Under the pieces are notes generated by a model, which was given only the letters and a program-made list of their open reading frames with translations, did not search any database and was not told the origin of the DNA. From NCBI RefSeq assembly GCF_032854445.1, contig NC_088307.1, positions 1,428,001 to 1,492,000 on the forward strand: DNA of 64,000 nucleotides. Reading direction: 5' to 3'. The stretch is from Liolophura sinensis. Its lineage: Eukaryota > Mollusca > Polyplacophora > Chitonida > Chitonidae. This document shows, one piece after another, positions 1-9,989 of this stretch (its first letter is position 1; every line of letters starts with the position of its first letter). A program made the translations under genes and the position numbers.

Positions 1-1265
1 TGACTGTTCCAGCAACGCATATCTCGTTTTGGTGTCTACTCCGCTAACAGTTCATACTACATTGCTCCAGAAACATGTATCTCATTTTGGTGTCTACTCT
101 GCTAACAGTTAACACTACACTGCTTCAGCAACATATATCTCATCTTGGTTTCTACTCCCCTAACAGTTCACATGACTGTTCCAGCAACGCATATCTCGTT
201 TTGGTGTCTACTCTGCTAACAGTTCATACTACATTGCTCCAGCAACATGTATCTCGTTTTGGTGTCTACTCTGCTAACAGTTAACATTACACTGCTTCAG
301 CAACATGTATCTCACCTTGGTTTCTACTCCCCTAGCAGTTCACATGACTGTTCCAGCAATGCATATCTCATTTTGGTGTCTACTCTGCTAACACTTCATA
401 CTACATTGCTCCAGCAACATGTATCTTGTTTTGGTGTCTACTCTGCTAACAGTTAACACTACACTGCTTCAGCAACATATATCTCATCTTGGTTTCTACT
501 CCCCTAACAGTTAACATGACTTTGTTCCAGCAACACATATCTCGTTTTCATTTCTACTCTGCTAACAGTTCACACTTCATTACTGCCACAACATATATCT
601 CATTTTGGTTTCTACTCCCCTAACAGTTCACATGACTGTTCCAGCAATGCATATCTCGTTTTGGTGTCTACTCTGCTAACAGTTCATACTACATTGCTCC
701 AGAAACATGTATCTCATTTTGGTGTCTACTCTGCTAACAGTTAACACTACACTGCTTCAGCAACATATATCTCATCTTGGTTTCTACTCCCCTAACAGTT
801 CACATGACTGTTCCAGCAACGCATATCTCATTTTGGTGTCTACTCTGCTAACAGTTCATACTACATTGCTCCAGCAACATGTATCTCGTTTTGGTGTCTA
901 CTCTGTTATCAGTTAACACTACACTGCTTCAGCAACATGTATCTCACCTTGGTTTCTACTCCCCTAGCAGTTCACATGACTGTTCCAGCAATGCATATCT
1001 CGTTTTGGTGTCTACTCTGCTAACACTTCATACTACATTGCTCCAGCAACATGTATCTCGTTTTGGTGTCTACTCTGCTAACAGTTAACACTACACTGCT
1101 TCAGCAACATATATCTCATCTTGGTTTCTACTCCCCTAACAGTTAACATGACTTTGTTCCAGCAACACATCTCGTTTTCATTTCTACTCTGCTAACAGTT
1201 CACACTTCATTACTGCCACAACATATATCTCATTTTGGTTTCTACTCCCCTAACAGTTCACATGA
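1..1265. repeat. Higher-order repeat, 632-bp unit, within the 58-bp array
   Basis: The order of monomer variants repeats with an offset of 632 bases. For example 'attgctccagaaacatg' occurs at 61 and 693, and the segment ending near 632 is matched to about 1262. This equals 11 monomers and shows a recent block duplication inside the array. Confidence 0.8.
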
Positions 1266-3052
1266 CTTTGTTCCAGCAACACATATCTCGTTTTCATTTC
1301 TACTCTGCTAACAGTTCACACTTCATTATTGCCACAACATATATCTCATTTTGGTTTCTACTCCCCTAACAGTTAACACATCTCTGGCTTAGCAACATGT
1401 ATCTCATTTTGGTTTCTACTCCCCTAACAGTTACCATGACTGTTCCAGCAACGCATATCTCGTTTTGGTGTCTACTCCCCTAACAGTTAACACATCTCTG
1501 GCTCAGCAATATATATCTCATTTTGGTTTCTACTCCCCTAACAGTTAACACATCTCTGGCTCAGCAACATGTATCTCATTTTGGTTTCTACTCCCCTAAC
1601 AGTTAACACATCTCTGGCTCAGCAACATATATCTCATTTTGGTTTCTACTCCCCTAACAGTTCACACATCTCTGGCTCAGCAACATATATCTCATTTTGG
1701 TTTCTACTCCCCTAACAGTTAACACATCTCTGGCTCAGCAACATATATCTCATTTGGGTTTCTACTCCCCTAACAGTTAACACATCTCTGGCTCAGCAAC
1801 ATATATCTCATTTGGGTTTCTACTCCCCTAACAGTTAACACATCTCTGGCTCAGCAACATATATCTCATTTTGGTTTCTACTCCCCTAACAGTTCACACA
1901 TCTCTGGCTCAGCAACATATATCTCATTTTGGTTTCTACTCCCCTAACAGTTAACACATCTCTGGCTCAGCAACATATATCTCATTTTGGTTTCTACTCC
2001 CCTAACAGTTAACACATCTCCGGCTCAGCAACATATATCTCATTTTGGTTTCTACTCCCCTAACAGTTCACACATCTCCGGCTCAGCAACATATATCTCA
2101 TTTTGGTTTCTACTCCCCTAACAGTTAACACATCTCTGGCTCAGCAACATATATCTCATTTTGGTTTCTACTCCCCTAACAGTTAACACATCTCTGGCTC
2201 AGCAACATATATCTCATTTGGGTTTGTACTCCCCTAACAGTTCACACATCTCTGGCTCAGCAACATATACCTCATTTTGGTTTCTACTCCCCTAACAGTT
2301 AACACATCTCTGGCTCAGCAACATATATCTCATTTTGGTTTCTACTCCCCTAACAGTTAACACATCTCTGGCTCAGCAACATATATCTCATTTTCGTTTC
2401 TACTCCCCTAACAGTTAACACATCTCTGGCTCAGCAACATATATCTCATTTTGGTTTCTACTCCCCTAACAGTTAACACATCTCCGGCTCAGCAACATAT
2501 ATCTCATTTTGGTTTCTACTCCCCTAACAGTTAACACATCTCTGGCTCAGCAACATATATCTCATTTTGGTTTCTACTCCCCTAACAGTTAACACATCTC
2601 TGGCTCAGCAACATATATCTCATTTTGGTTTCTACTCCCCTAACAGTTAACATGACTTTGTTCCAGCAACACATATCTCGTTTTCATTTCTACTCTGCTA
2701 ACAGTTCACACTTCATTACTGCCACAACATATATCTCATTTTGGTTTCTACTCCCCTAACAGTTCACATGACTTTGTTCCAGCAACACATATCTCGTTTT
2801 CATTTCTACTCTGCTAACAGTTCACACTTCATTACTGCCACAACATATATCTCATTTTGGTTTCTACTCCCCTAACAGTTAACACATCTCTGGCTTAGCA
2901 ACATGTATCTCATTTTGGTTTCTACTCCCCTAACAGTTAACACATCTCTGGCTCAGCAACATATATCTCATTTTGGTTTCTACTCCCCTAACAGTTAACA
3001 CATTTCTGGCTCAGCAACATATTTCTCATTTTGGTTTCTACTCCCCTAACAG

Positions 3053-3126
3053 TTTTTTTTTTTTTTTTTTTTTTTTGATTGGTGTTTTACGCCGTACTCA
3101 AGAATATTTCACTTATACGACGGCGG
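3053..3126 (-). mobile_element. SINE 3'-end fragment inserted in the minisatellite
   Basis: A run of 24 T (3053-3076) is followed by the reverse complement of the 3' end of the common SINE family, through 'cgacggcgg'. The array unit is interrupted at CCCTAACAG, which is present at 3044-3052 and again at 3127-3135, so a 9-bp target-site duplication is visible. The poly-T is the reversed A-rich tail. Only one array copy has the insert, so it came after amplification of its neighbours. Confidence 0.8.
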
Positions 3127-3835
3127 CCCTAACAGTTAACACATCTCTGGCTCAGCAACATATATCTCATTTTGGTTTCTACTCCCCTAACAGTTAACAC
3201 ATCTCCGGCTCAGCAACATATATCTCATTTTGGTTTCTACTCCCCTAACAGTTAACACATCTCTGGCTCAGCAACATATATCTCATTTTGGTTTCTACTC
3301 CCCTAACAGTTAACACATCTCTGGCTCAGCAACATATATCTCATTTTGGTTTCTACTCCCCTAACAGTTAACACATCTCTGGCTCAGCAACATATATCTC
3401 ATTTTGGTTTCTACTCCCCTAACAGTTAACACATCTCCGGCTCAGCAACATATATCTCATTTTGGTTTCTACTCCCCTAACAGTTAACACATCTCTGGCT
3501 CAGCAACATATATCTCATTTTGGTTTCTACTCCCCTAACAGTTCACACATCTCTGGTTCAGCAACATATATCTCATTTTGGTTTCTACTCCCCTAACAGT
3601 TCACATGACTGTTCCAGCAATGCATATCTCGTTTTGGTGTCTACTCCCCTAACAGTTAACACATCTCTGGCTCAGCAACATATATCTCATTTTGGTTTCT
3701 ACTCCCCTAACAGTTAACACATCTCTGGCTCAGCAACATATTTCTCATTTTGGTTTCTACTCCCCTAACAGTTCACACATCTCTGGCTCAGCAACATATA
3801 TCTCATTTTGCTTTCTGTACAGCTGACACAATCAA

Positions 3836-3951
3836 GTTCCAAGCTGGCATCACCAGACATGACATCCTCTCCTGGCAAGACTCAACTGTCATAAATGACC
3901 TATACATTCCCCTAAAAAGTGCATTTCTACAGGCCCCAAAAAAGTGATAAA
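3836..3951 (-). other. Possible further exon of the UHMK1-like kinase (weak)
   Basis: This is a non-repetitive stretch between the 58-bp array and exon 5, open in one minus-strand frame. In the frame that would follow exon 5, using an AG near 3887, it reads through a segment containing PAWNL. That could correspond to the C-lobe segment (PAYHL in UHMK1) before the end of the kinase domain. No convincing donor is seen where the array begins (about 3828), and the longer acceptor choice gives an immediate stop. It may be intronic. Confidence 0.22.
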
Positions 3952-4128
3952 ATACTGGTTTAGGGGCTGAAACTTACAGTTTTCTAGTAGGATATCTTAC
4001 CGTCTTAACAAACCTCAAAGCATCTATATATAACCAGTCAAACTCTCAGAATCAGGAAAAATGGGCAAGTTTGTCATGGATGAAATTTTGGGTCATTTAC
4101 AGTATATGTAGTTTCGTTATCTACTCAC

Positions 4129-4320
4129 CTTACAGTTTACACAACTCTGTCCACACTCCTCTATCTGAGGTAATTTTTTACCAGTCAACATCCACAAGAG
4201 TAGACAGCCCATGCTCCACATGTCAATATGTGAGGACAGCTTTGTCCTACAGGTGGCACCACTGTTCCAGGTGACGGCCTCTGGAGCTTCATAACCAGGG
4301 GACTGAACTCTTCCAACATC
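4129..4320 (-). CDS. UHMK1/KIS-like protein kinase, exon 5 (subdomains VIII-IX)
   Basis: This exon has 192 bases and encodes residues 172-235 of the assembled kinase. The acceptor 'tttctatatcag' precedes 4320 and the donor AAG|GTGAGT follows 4129; it starts and ends in phase 0. It begins DVGRVQSPGY, then carries the APE motif (APEA, residues 183-186) and the subdomain IX aspartate in HIDMWSMG (Asp204). The junction with exon 4 falls where UHMK1 reads ...NQ|DVKYIQ, here ...DQ|DVGRVQ, which strongly supports both the splice model and the family. There is no stop at the end, so C-lobe helices and, if this is a true UHMK1 orthologue, the UHM/RRM-like domain must lie further left, in the array region or outside the window. 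Confidence 0.85.
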
Positions 4321-5480
4321 CTGATATAGAAACAGCCACACATACCATAGCCAATATTATATAAGCACGTCATTTTCCCATTTTCACTGCTAAATGTTGC
4401 AATTACACTTTGTTCATTTCTGAACATACACAAATTTAGCCATAATCTTTTCCCTGTAAACAAATCAACTTGTGTTCTTTACAATGCAAACATTTGAAGG
4501 ATTGCTATTGGAGACGTCTTTAAATTTGGACATGCCTACAAAACTGCGGCATTACTTCAACACTGGCCCTAATACCAACAGTAAATGATAAGTGGAGAGA
4601 ATTAATCTAAGGGTAATCTATTCAAGAGTATTACAGTTTCCATGTACACGTAGCGGGTCCAGCCACAGTTCTTAATCATCTTGATCTTAAAATGATCCAC
4701 ATCTGATATAATTAGTTTTATTACTTTCACTGAATTGCCCAAAATGTTATAGTCATTGCTATTTCCCTACAATTTTACGACCAATTACATGTACCTACAG
4801 TGATTTTTACAGTGACCTTTCAAAACTATCGCTATTTTTTTGTTTAATGTTTAATCAACTTTTACTCTGTAAACAGACAATAGTGTGAATTTGAATGAAT
4901 GAACTAAAGAGACGATATCAGAGATTTTTGGCCAAAAAAAATTTATCATTAATAAAATCAAACTTTTTGCATTTATCCTTGAAGAATAAATGAAATTATT
5001 GCCTTCCTGTGAATATTAGACAATAAAGGTGTACTATTTATAATGTTAAAATGATTTTAAAGTTTTAAAACTTAATAATGTGATGCGCTTTATAAATTTC
5101 AGAAACTTCATCACTTAGTTTGAATGGAAATATGTGCACATACAAGGTTGATATTTTATGAAAAGTAATCTATTTTAAAATAACAGCAAATTTCAACAGG
5201 ATTTGTGCTGACTGATTTTTGCCATAAATCTGCACTAAAGTAACTTAAATAAAACAACTAAACTTCTATACTTACATTTAGATCCACATAGGACATGGAC
5301 CAAAGTTATTTCACAAAATGAGTCATAACAGCAGCAGAGGAAATCACCTTCAAGGTCTGAGGAAACCACAAAAAAATGCTCCACACAACCCAAAAAAACT
5401 CCATTGTGTCCACCAGTGAATGAAAACCAGAGCTGTTGTCTTATGAAAGAATATTAAAATATATTTATATATATGGTTAA
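4321..5480. other. Intron sequence, no feature recognised
   Basis: AT-rich single-copy sequence between kinase exons 5 and 4. I see no convincing coding exon, RNA gene or mobile element in it. Confidence 0.6.
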
Positions 5481-6600
5481 CATACAGAGGAAATCAGAGC
5501 CTCTATAGGTGTGAATGGACAGAGGAAATCAGAGCCTCTATACATGTAGGTGTAAATGGACAGAGGAAATCAGAGCCTCTTTAGGTGTAAATGGAGAGAG
5601 GAAATCAGAGCCTTTATCCGTGTACATGGAGAGAGAAAATCTGAGCCTCTATACATATAGGTGTAAATGGACAGAGGAAATCAGAGCTTCATAGGTGTAA
5701 ATGGACAGAGGAAATCAGGGCCTGTATAAATGTAGTGTAAATGGACAGAGGAAATCAGAGCCTCTATACATGTAGGTGTAAATGGACAAAGGAAATCACA
5801 GCCTCTATAGGTGTAAATGGAGAGAGGAAATCAGAGCCTCTATACTTGTAGGTGTAACTGAAAGGGGAAATCAGAGCCTCTACACGTGTAAATAGACAGA
5901 GGAAAGCAGAGCCTCTATACATGTAGGTGTAAATGGACAGAGGAAATCACAGCCTCTATAGGTGAAAATGGAGAGAGAAAATCAGAGCCTGTATACATGT
6001 ACGTGTAAATGGACAGAGGAAATCAGAACCTCTATAGGTGTAAATGGACAGAGGAAATCAGAGCATCTATAGATGTAAATGGACAGAGGAAATCAGAGCC
6101 CCTATACATGTACGTGTAAATGGACAGAGGAAATCGGAGCCTCTATAGGTGTAAATGGACAGAGGAAATCAGAGCCTCTATAGGTGTAAATGGACAGAGG
6201 AAATCAGAGCCTCTATAGATGAAAATGGACAGAGGAAATCAGAACCCCTATACATGTACGTGTAAATAGACAGAGGAAATCAGAGCCTCTATAGGTGTAA
6301 ATGGACAGAGGAAATCAGAGCCAGCCTCTATAGGTGTAAATGGACAGAGGAAATCATAGCCTCTATAGGTGTAAATGGACAGAGGAAATCAGAGCCTCTA
6401 TAGGTGTAAAAGGACAGAGGAAATCAGAGCCTCTATAGGTGTAAATGGACAGAGGAAATCAGAGCCTCTATTCATGTACGTGTAAATGGACAGAGGAAAT
6501 CAGAGCCTCTATAGGTGTAAATGGACAGAGGAAATCAGAGCATCTATAGGTGTAAATGGACAAAGGAAATCAGAGCATCCATAGGTGTGAATGGACAGTG
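5480..6600. repeat. 35-bp minisatellite with 43-bp variants, in intron 4
   Basis: About 30 copies of a unit carrying 'ggacagaggaaatcagag' and 'cctctataggtgtaaat'. Some units are lengthened by 'catgtacg'. Read on the kinase sense (minus) strand each unit is a pyrimidine-rich stretch ending in CCTATAG|AGG, which resembles a 3' splice site. Confidence 0.93.
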
Positions 6601-6720
6601 AAGCAACACCACCCTACATGTACCTTGTTATATAGTTGACAAACTGCTGACCTAGACACCATCAGGAGGCCATCAGGAGCCAAAATTCATTCTATTCAGC
6701 TTATTTAAGAACTTCCGTAC

Positions 6721-6850
6721 CTGGTCTTCGACATGAAAACTGAGCCCAAAGTCTATCAGCTTCAGACAACCATCTGCTCCACTCCACATCAAATTGGATG
6801 GCTTCAAGTCAGCATGCACAAAGCCTGAACGATGGATACGAAGCAAAGCT
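6721..6850 (-). CDS. UHMK1/KIS-like protein kinase, exon 4 (catalytic loop and DFG)
   Basis: This exon has 130 bases. The acceptor 'tgttacag' lies just upstream of 6850 and the donor CAG|GTACGG follows 6721. Its first base A completes an Arg codon begun by AG at the end of exon 3, and it ends in phase 0. It encodes the catalytic loop VHADLKPSN (HxD aspartate Asp142, Lys144, Asn147; the usual HRD Arg is Ala, as in UHMK1) and the metal-binding DFG (161-163) in LIDFGLSF. All catalytic residues are present, so the enzyme is probably active. KIS-type kinases phosphorylate splicing factor SF1 and other nuclear targets on Ser/Thr; that role is known from vertebrates and only inferred here. Odd point: the acceptor is exactly the border of a long minisatellite whose monomers all carry the same acceptor. 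Confidence 0.9.
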
Positions 6851-7830
6851 CTGTAACATAATGGAGTGCAAAGCTCTGTAGCGTAATGGAGAGCAAAGCT
6901 CTGTAACATAATGGAATGTAAAGCTCTGTAACATAATGGTACGCAAAGCTCTGTAACATAACAGAGTGCAAAGCTTTGTAACATAATGAAGTGCAAAGTT
7001 CTGTAACATAATGGAGTACAAAGCTCTGTAACATAATGGAATGTAAAGTTCTGTACCATAATGGAGAGCAAAGCTCTGTAATACAATGGAAGGCAAAGCT
7101 CTAACATAATGGAGTGCAAAGATCTGCAACATAATGGAGTACAAAGTTCTGTAACATACTAGTATGCAAAGCTCTGTGACATAATAGAGAGCAAAGCTCT
7201 GCAACATAATGGAATGTAAAGCTCTGTAATACAATAGAAGGCAAAGCTCTAACATAATGGAGTCCAAAGCTCTGTAGCATAATGGAATGCAAAGCCCTGT
7301 AACATAATAGAGTGCAAAGCTTTGTAACATAATGGAGAGCAGGACTTTGTAACATAATGGAATGTAAAGCTCTGTAACATACTGGAATGCAAAGCTCTGT
7401 AACATAATACAGAGCAAAGCTTTGTAACATTATACAGAGCTAAGCTCTCTAACATAATGGAATGTAAAGCTCTGTAATACAATGGAATGCAAAGCTCTGT
7501 ATCATAACAGAGTGCAAAGCTTTGTAACATAATGGAACGTAAAGTTCTGCAATAGAATGGAAAGCAAAGCTCTGTAACATAATGGAGTACAAAGCTTTGT
7601 AACATAATGGGGTGCAAAGCTCTGTAAGTAACATAATGGAGTACAAGCTCTGCAACATAACAGAGTACAAAGCTCTGTAACATATTGGAGTGCAAAGCTC
7701 TGTATTATAATGGAGAGCTAAGCTCTGTAACATAATGGAACGTAAAGTTCTGCAATAGAATGGAAAGCAAAGCTCTGTAACATAATGGGGTGCAAAGCTC
7801 TGTAACATAATGGAGTACAGTGCTTTTCTG
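6851..7830. repeat. 28-29 bp minisatellite built on the exon 4 splice acceptor
   Basis: About 34 copies of a unit which, on the minus strand, reads 'ccattatgttacag' followed by 'agctttgc'. The unit abutting exon 4 is the genuine 3' splice site plus the first eight coding bases. The array therefore supplies many near-identical acceptors in a row. Minus-strand frames stay open for up to about 200 codons, and the frame ending in exon 4 is open from about 7119. I take these frames to be repeat products unless upstream acceptors are used. Confidence 0.93.
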
Positions 7831-7844
7831 TATAAGTACATCTG

Positions 7845-8613
7845 GGTGTGTCTCTGACCCGCTTCTGACAAAGCTATACTATAACCAGCCCGGACGCCCA
7901 CCCCCTCACCCTGTCCCCTGACTCCACTGTCTTCAACCTCAGCTGGGACAGACTCAGTGATTAAAACTCCTGTATCAGTTTACCTGAGAGTGTCCCTGAC
8001 CAGCTTCTGACAGCCATACTATAGCCAGCCCCTCCCTCTTCACATCGTACCCCCGACTCCCTCACCTTCAACCTCAGCTGGGACAGACTCAGGGATAACA
8101 GCTCCTGTATCAGTTTACCTGAGAGTGTCCCTGACCAGTTTCTGACACAGCTATACTGTCAGACCCTCCCAACCCCCTAACCCACCGTCTTCACCTTCAG
8201 CTGGCACAGACTCGGTAATAACAGCTCCTGTATCAGTTTGCCTGAGAGTGTCCCTGACCAGTTTCTGACACAGCCATACTGTCAGACACTCCACCCCCCA
8301 CCCCTCTTCTCCCCTGTCTTCACCCTCAGCTGGCACAGACTCAGTGATAACAGCTCCTGTATCAGTTTACCTGAGAGTATCCTTGACCAGTTTCTGACAC
8401 AGCCATACTGTCAGCCCCTCCCCCCACCCCCCACCGTCTTCACCCTAAACTGGCACAGACACAGTGATAACAGCTCCTGTATCAGTTTACCTGAGAGTGT
8501 CCCTGACCAGTTTCTGACACAGCCATACTGTCAAACCACCTCCCCCCCTCACCCCACCGTCTTCACCCTCAGCTAGCACAGACTCAGTGATAACAGCTCC
8601 TGTATCAGTTTAC
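7845..8613. repeat. 120-135 bp array made of exon 3 plus its splice donor
   Basis: Six clear copies, and a seventh partial one near 7845-7870, of a unit equal to the 3' two thirds of kinase exon 3 plus the donor and about 14 intronic bases. Extra donor-like CTCAG|GTAAACTG sites follow 8491, 8371, 8119 and 7984; the one after 8242 reads GCAAACTG. The real exon 3 donor follows 8614. Unit lengths differ through a variable C-rich stretch. Some units keep the coding frame (LTVWLCQKLVRDTLR), but each has a stop shortly after its donor. Confidence 0.9.
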
Positions 8614-8761
8614 CTGAGAGTGTCCCTGACCAGTTTCTGACACAGCCATACTGTCAGCCCCTCCTCCCCTGTCTTCACCCTCAGCTGGCACAGACTCAGT
8701 GATAACAGCTCCTGTACCAGGTATGGACGTCCGTGCCACACTCCATGATCCTTGGCTTGTA
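8614..8761 (-). CDS. UHMK1/KIS-like protein kinase, exon 3 (subdomains IV-VIa)
   Basis: This exon has 148 bases. The acceptor 'ggattattttcag' precedes 8761 and the donor CTCAG|GTAAACTG follows 8614. It enters in phase 1 (the last G of exon 2 plus TA gives Val79) and leaves in phase 2 (AG, completed by A of exon 4). It encodes the strand-5/hinge segment RPYLVQELLSLSL and the alpha-E helix LTVWLCQKLVRDTLR. These correspond to RCLLLELLDVSV and the MWMIQHCARDVLEAL stretch of UHMK1. The agreement of phases across exons 2, 3, 4 and 5 is the main evidence for the model. The exon's 3' part and donor are the founder of the neighbouring array. Confidence 0.87.
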
Positions 8762-9330
8762 CTGAAAATAATCCATCCATTCTATGTTAAATAAACAGTA
8801 TTAACTCACATATAAGACACATATGCAGTGTGCTTGAGTGAAACACCATAGAGGTGCACTAAAGACACATCACAGACACACCACAGACACACCTTAGAGG
8901 CATCACAGGCACATTAAAGACACACAACAGATACAGCATAGAGGCATCACAGGCACACTAAAAACACACCATACAAGCATCACAGGCACACTAAAGACAC
9001 ACCACAGATACAGCATAGAGGCATCACAGGCACACTAAAGATTCACCATAGAGGCATCACAGGCACACTAAAGGCACACCACAGATACACCATAGAGGCA
9101 TCACAGGCACACTAAAGACACACCATAGAGGCACCAGAGGCACATCATAGAGGCATCACAGGCACACTAATGACACACCATAGAGGCATCACAGGCACAC
9201 CACGGGCACTCTAAAGACAAACTTAAGACACACCACAGCTACACCACAGGCACACCAAAGATATATGACTGACACACCACAGGCACAAGGCAGACCGCCC
9301 TTCAGAAGACATATGCTGTATACTATGTGC
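8762..9330. repeat. 31-33 bp minisatellite in intron 2
   Basis: From about 8835 to 9285 there are about 13 irregular copies of a unit with 'catagaggcatcacaggcac' and 'actaaagacacac'. The 70 bases next to exon 3 (8762-8835) are unique intron containing its pyrimidine-rich acceptor tract. Confidence 0.85.
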
Positions 9331-9447
9331 AGAGGAAGGTCTGCCAGCAACCAATGGATGGTCATGGGTTTCTTCTCACAATAATACTGGCTGCCATCAT
9401 ATTAGTGAAATATTCTTGAGTGCTCAAATCAATAAATAAATAAATCT
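9330..9447 (+). mobile_element. SINE 3'-end fragment
   Basis: Contains the family signatures 'aaggtctgccagcaacc', 'ggatggtcatgggtttct', 'gtgaaatattcttgagtg' and an (AAAT)n tail 'caataaataaataaa'. The tRNA-like head is missing. Confidence 0.8.
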
Positions 9448-9520
9448 TAGAAGTGTGTTCCTTATTGTCACCTTTCAGTCTGGCTTGTATACATGTGCCT
9501 GCCAAAAAGGCAAGACTCAC

Positions 9521-9629
9521 CTAGCTGGGCTACTGGGCCTTGTTCTTGAAACACCACGTTAAGTAAAGACTTCTCCCTTCTACAGGCACAGTCATACCGT
9601 TGTCCTTCTTTGTAAAACTTTATTGCCGT
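9521..9629 (-). CDS. UHMK1/KIS-like protein kinase, exon 2 (ATP-binding Lys and alpha-C)
   Basis: This exon has 109 bases. The acceptor 'ttgcttatttcag' precedes 9629 and the donor CTAG|GTGAGT follows 9521; it enters in phase 0 and leaves in phase 1. It encodes TAIKFYKEG, whose Lys46 is the VAIK-type ATP-binding lysine, and then RREKSLL, whose Glu61 is the likely alpha-C partner. In UHMK1 the same position reads ALKQF...FRKERAAL. Two decayed look-alikes of this exon lie immediately upstream, in intron 1. Confidence 0.83.
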
Positions 9630-9660
9630 CTGAAATAAGCAACAGATATCACACACCCAC

Positions 9661-9732
9661 ATTAACTAGGACAAACGTCTCTCTCATATTGCACAGTCAT
9701 ACTGCCATATTTGTAAAGTCATACTGCTACTT
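9661..9732 (-). pseudogene. Degraded duplicate of kinase exon 2 (copy b)
   Basis: On the minus strand this aligns base by base with exon 2: 'gtagcagtatgactttac' against 'acggcaataaagttttac', then 'tatgactgtgc' in both. The lysine codon is lost and a stop interrupts the frame, so it cannot replace exon 2. Confidence 0.6.
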
Positions 9733-9842
9733 GGCAACACACACAGAGCTCACATTTCCTCAATTAAAACAGACTTCTCTGTGTTTTTTTACAAGCCACA
9801 AAAACTCAGAACTCGAGAAATTGTCCACACATTCCATACTCC

Positions 9843-9917
9843 TGCAACTACGTCAAGATTCTTTCTACCATCAGCACAGTAATATTGCCTGCAATGTTTT
9901 GAAAGCTTTATTGCTAC
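9843..9917 (-). pseudogene. Duplicate of kinase exon 2 (copy c), AIK retained
   Basis: An acceptor-like 'ggttttcag' precedes 9917 and is followed by codons for VAIKLSKHCRQYYC, matching TAIKFYKEGQRYDC of exon 2. The frame stays open past the exon, but the REK of alpha-C has become RKN and no clear donor is seen where exon 2 has one. It is most likely a decayed exon. An alternative exon cannot be excluded. Confidence 0.55.
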
Positions 9918-9989
9918 CTGAAAACCACCACATACATGTATATATTCCACATTTCCATTTCTTAATATGGACAATAAGATTCCAATATG

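Larger units (their letters stand above)
1..3828. repeat. 57-58 bp minisatellite array
   Basis: About 66 tandem copies of a 57-58 bp unit, recognisable by 'taacagtt', 'cagcaacatatatctca' and 'tttctactcccc'. From about 1380 the unit is a homogeneous 58-mer with 'acacatctctggctcag'. Before that several variants alternate. Short open frames here are products of the repeat, not genes. The array lies downstream of the last recognised kinase exon and probably within that gene. Confidence 0.95.

Noticed and set aside
4185-4463. Second minus-strand frame overlapping kinase exon 5
   Set aside because: Out of the kinase frame; the kinase frame carries the APE and DxW motifs and correct splice phases.
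6673-7901. Several 70-200-codon minus-strand frames full of Cys, Leu and Tyr
   Set aside because: Products of the 28-29 bp array in all three frames. Only the last 130 bases (exon 4) are supported as coding.
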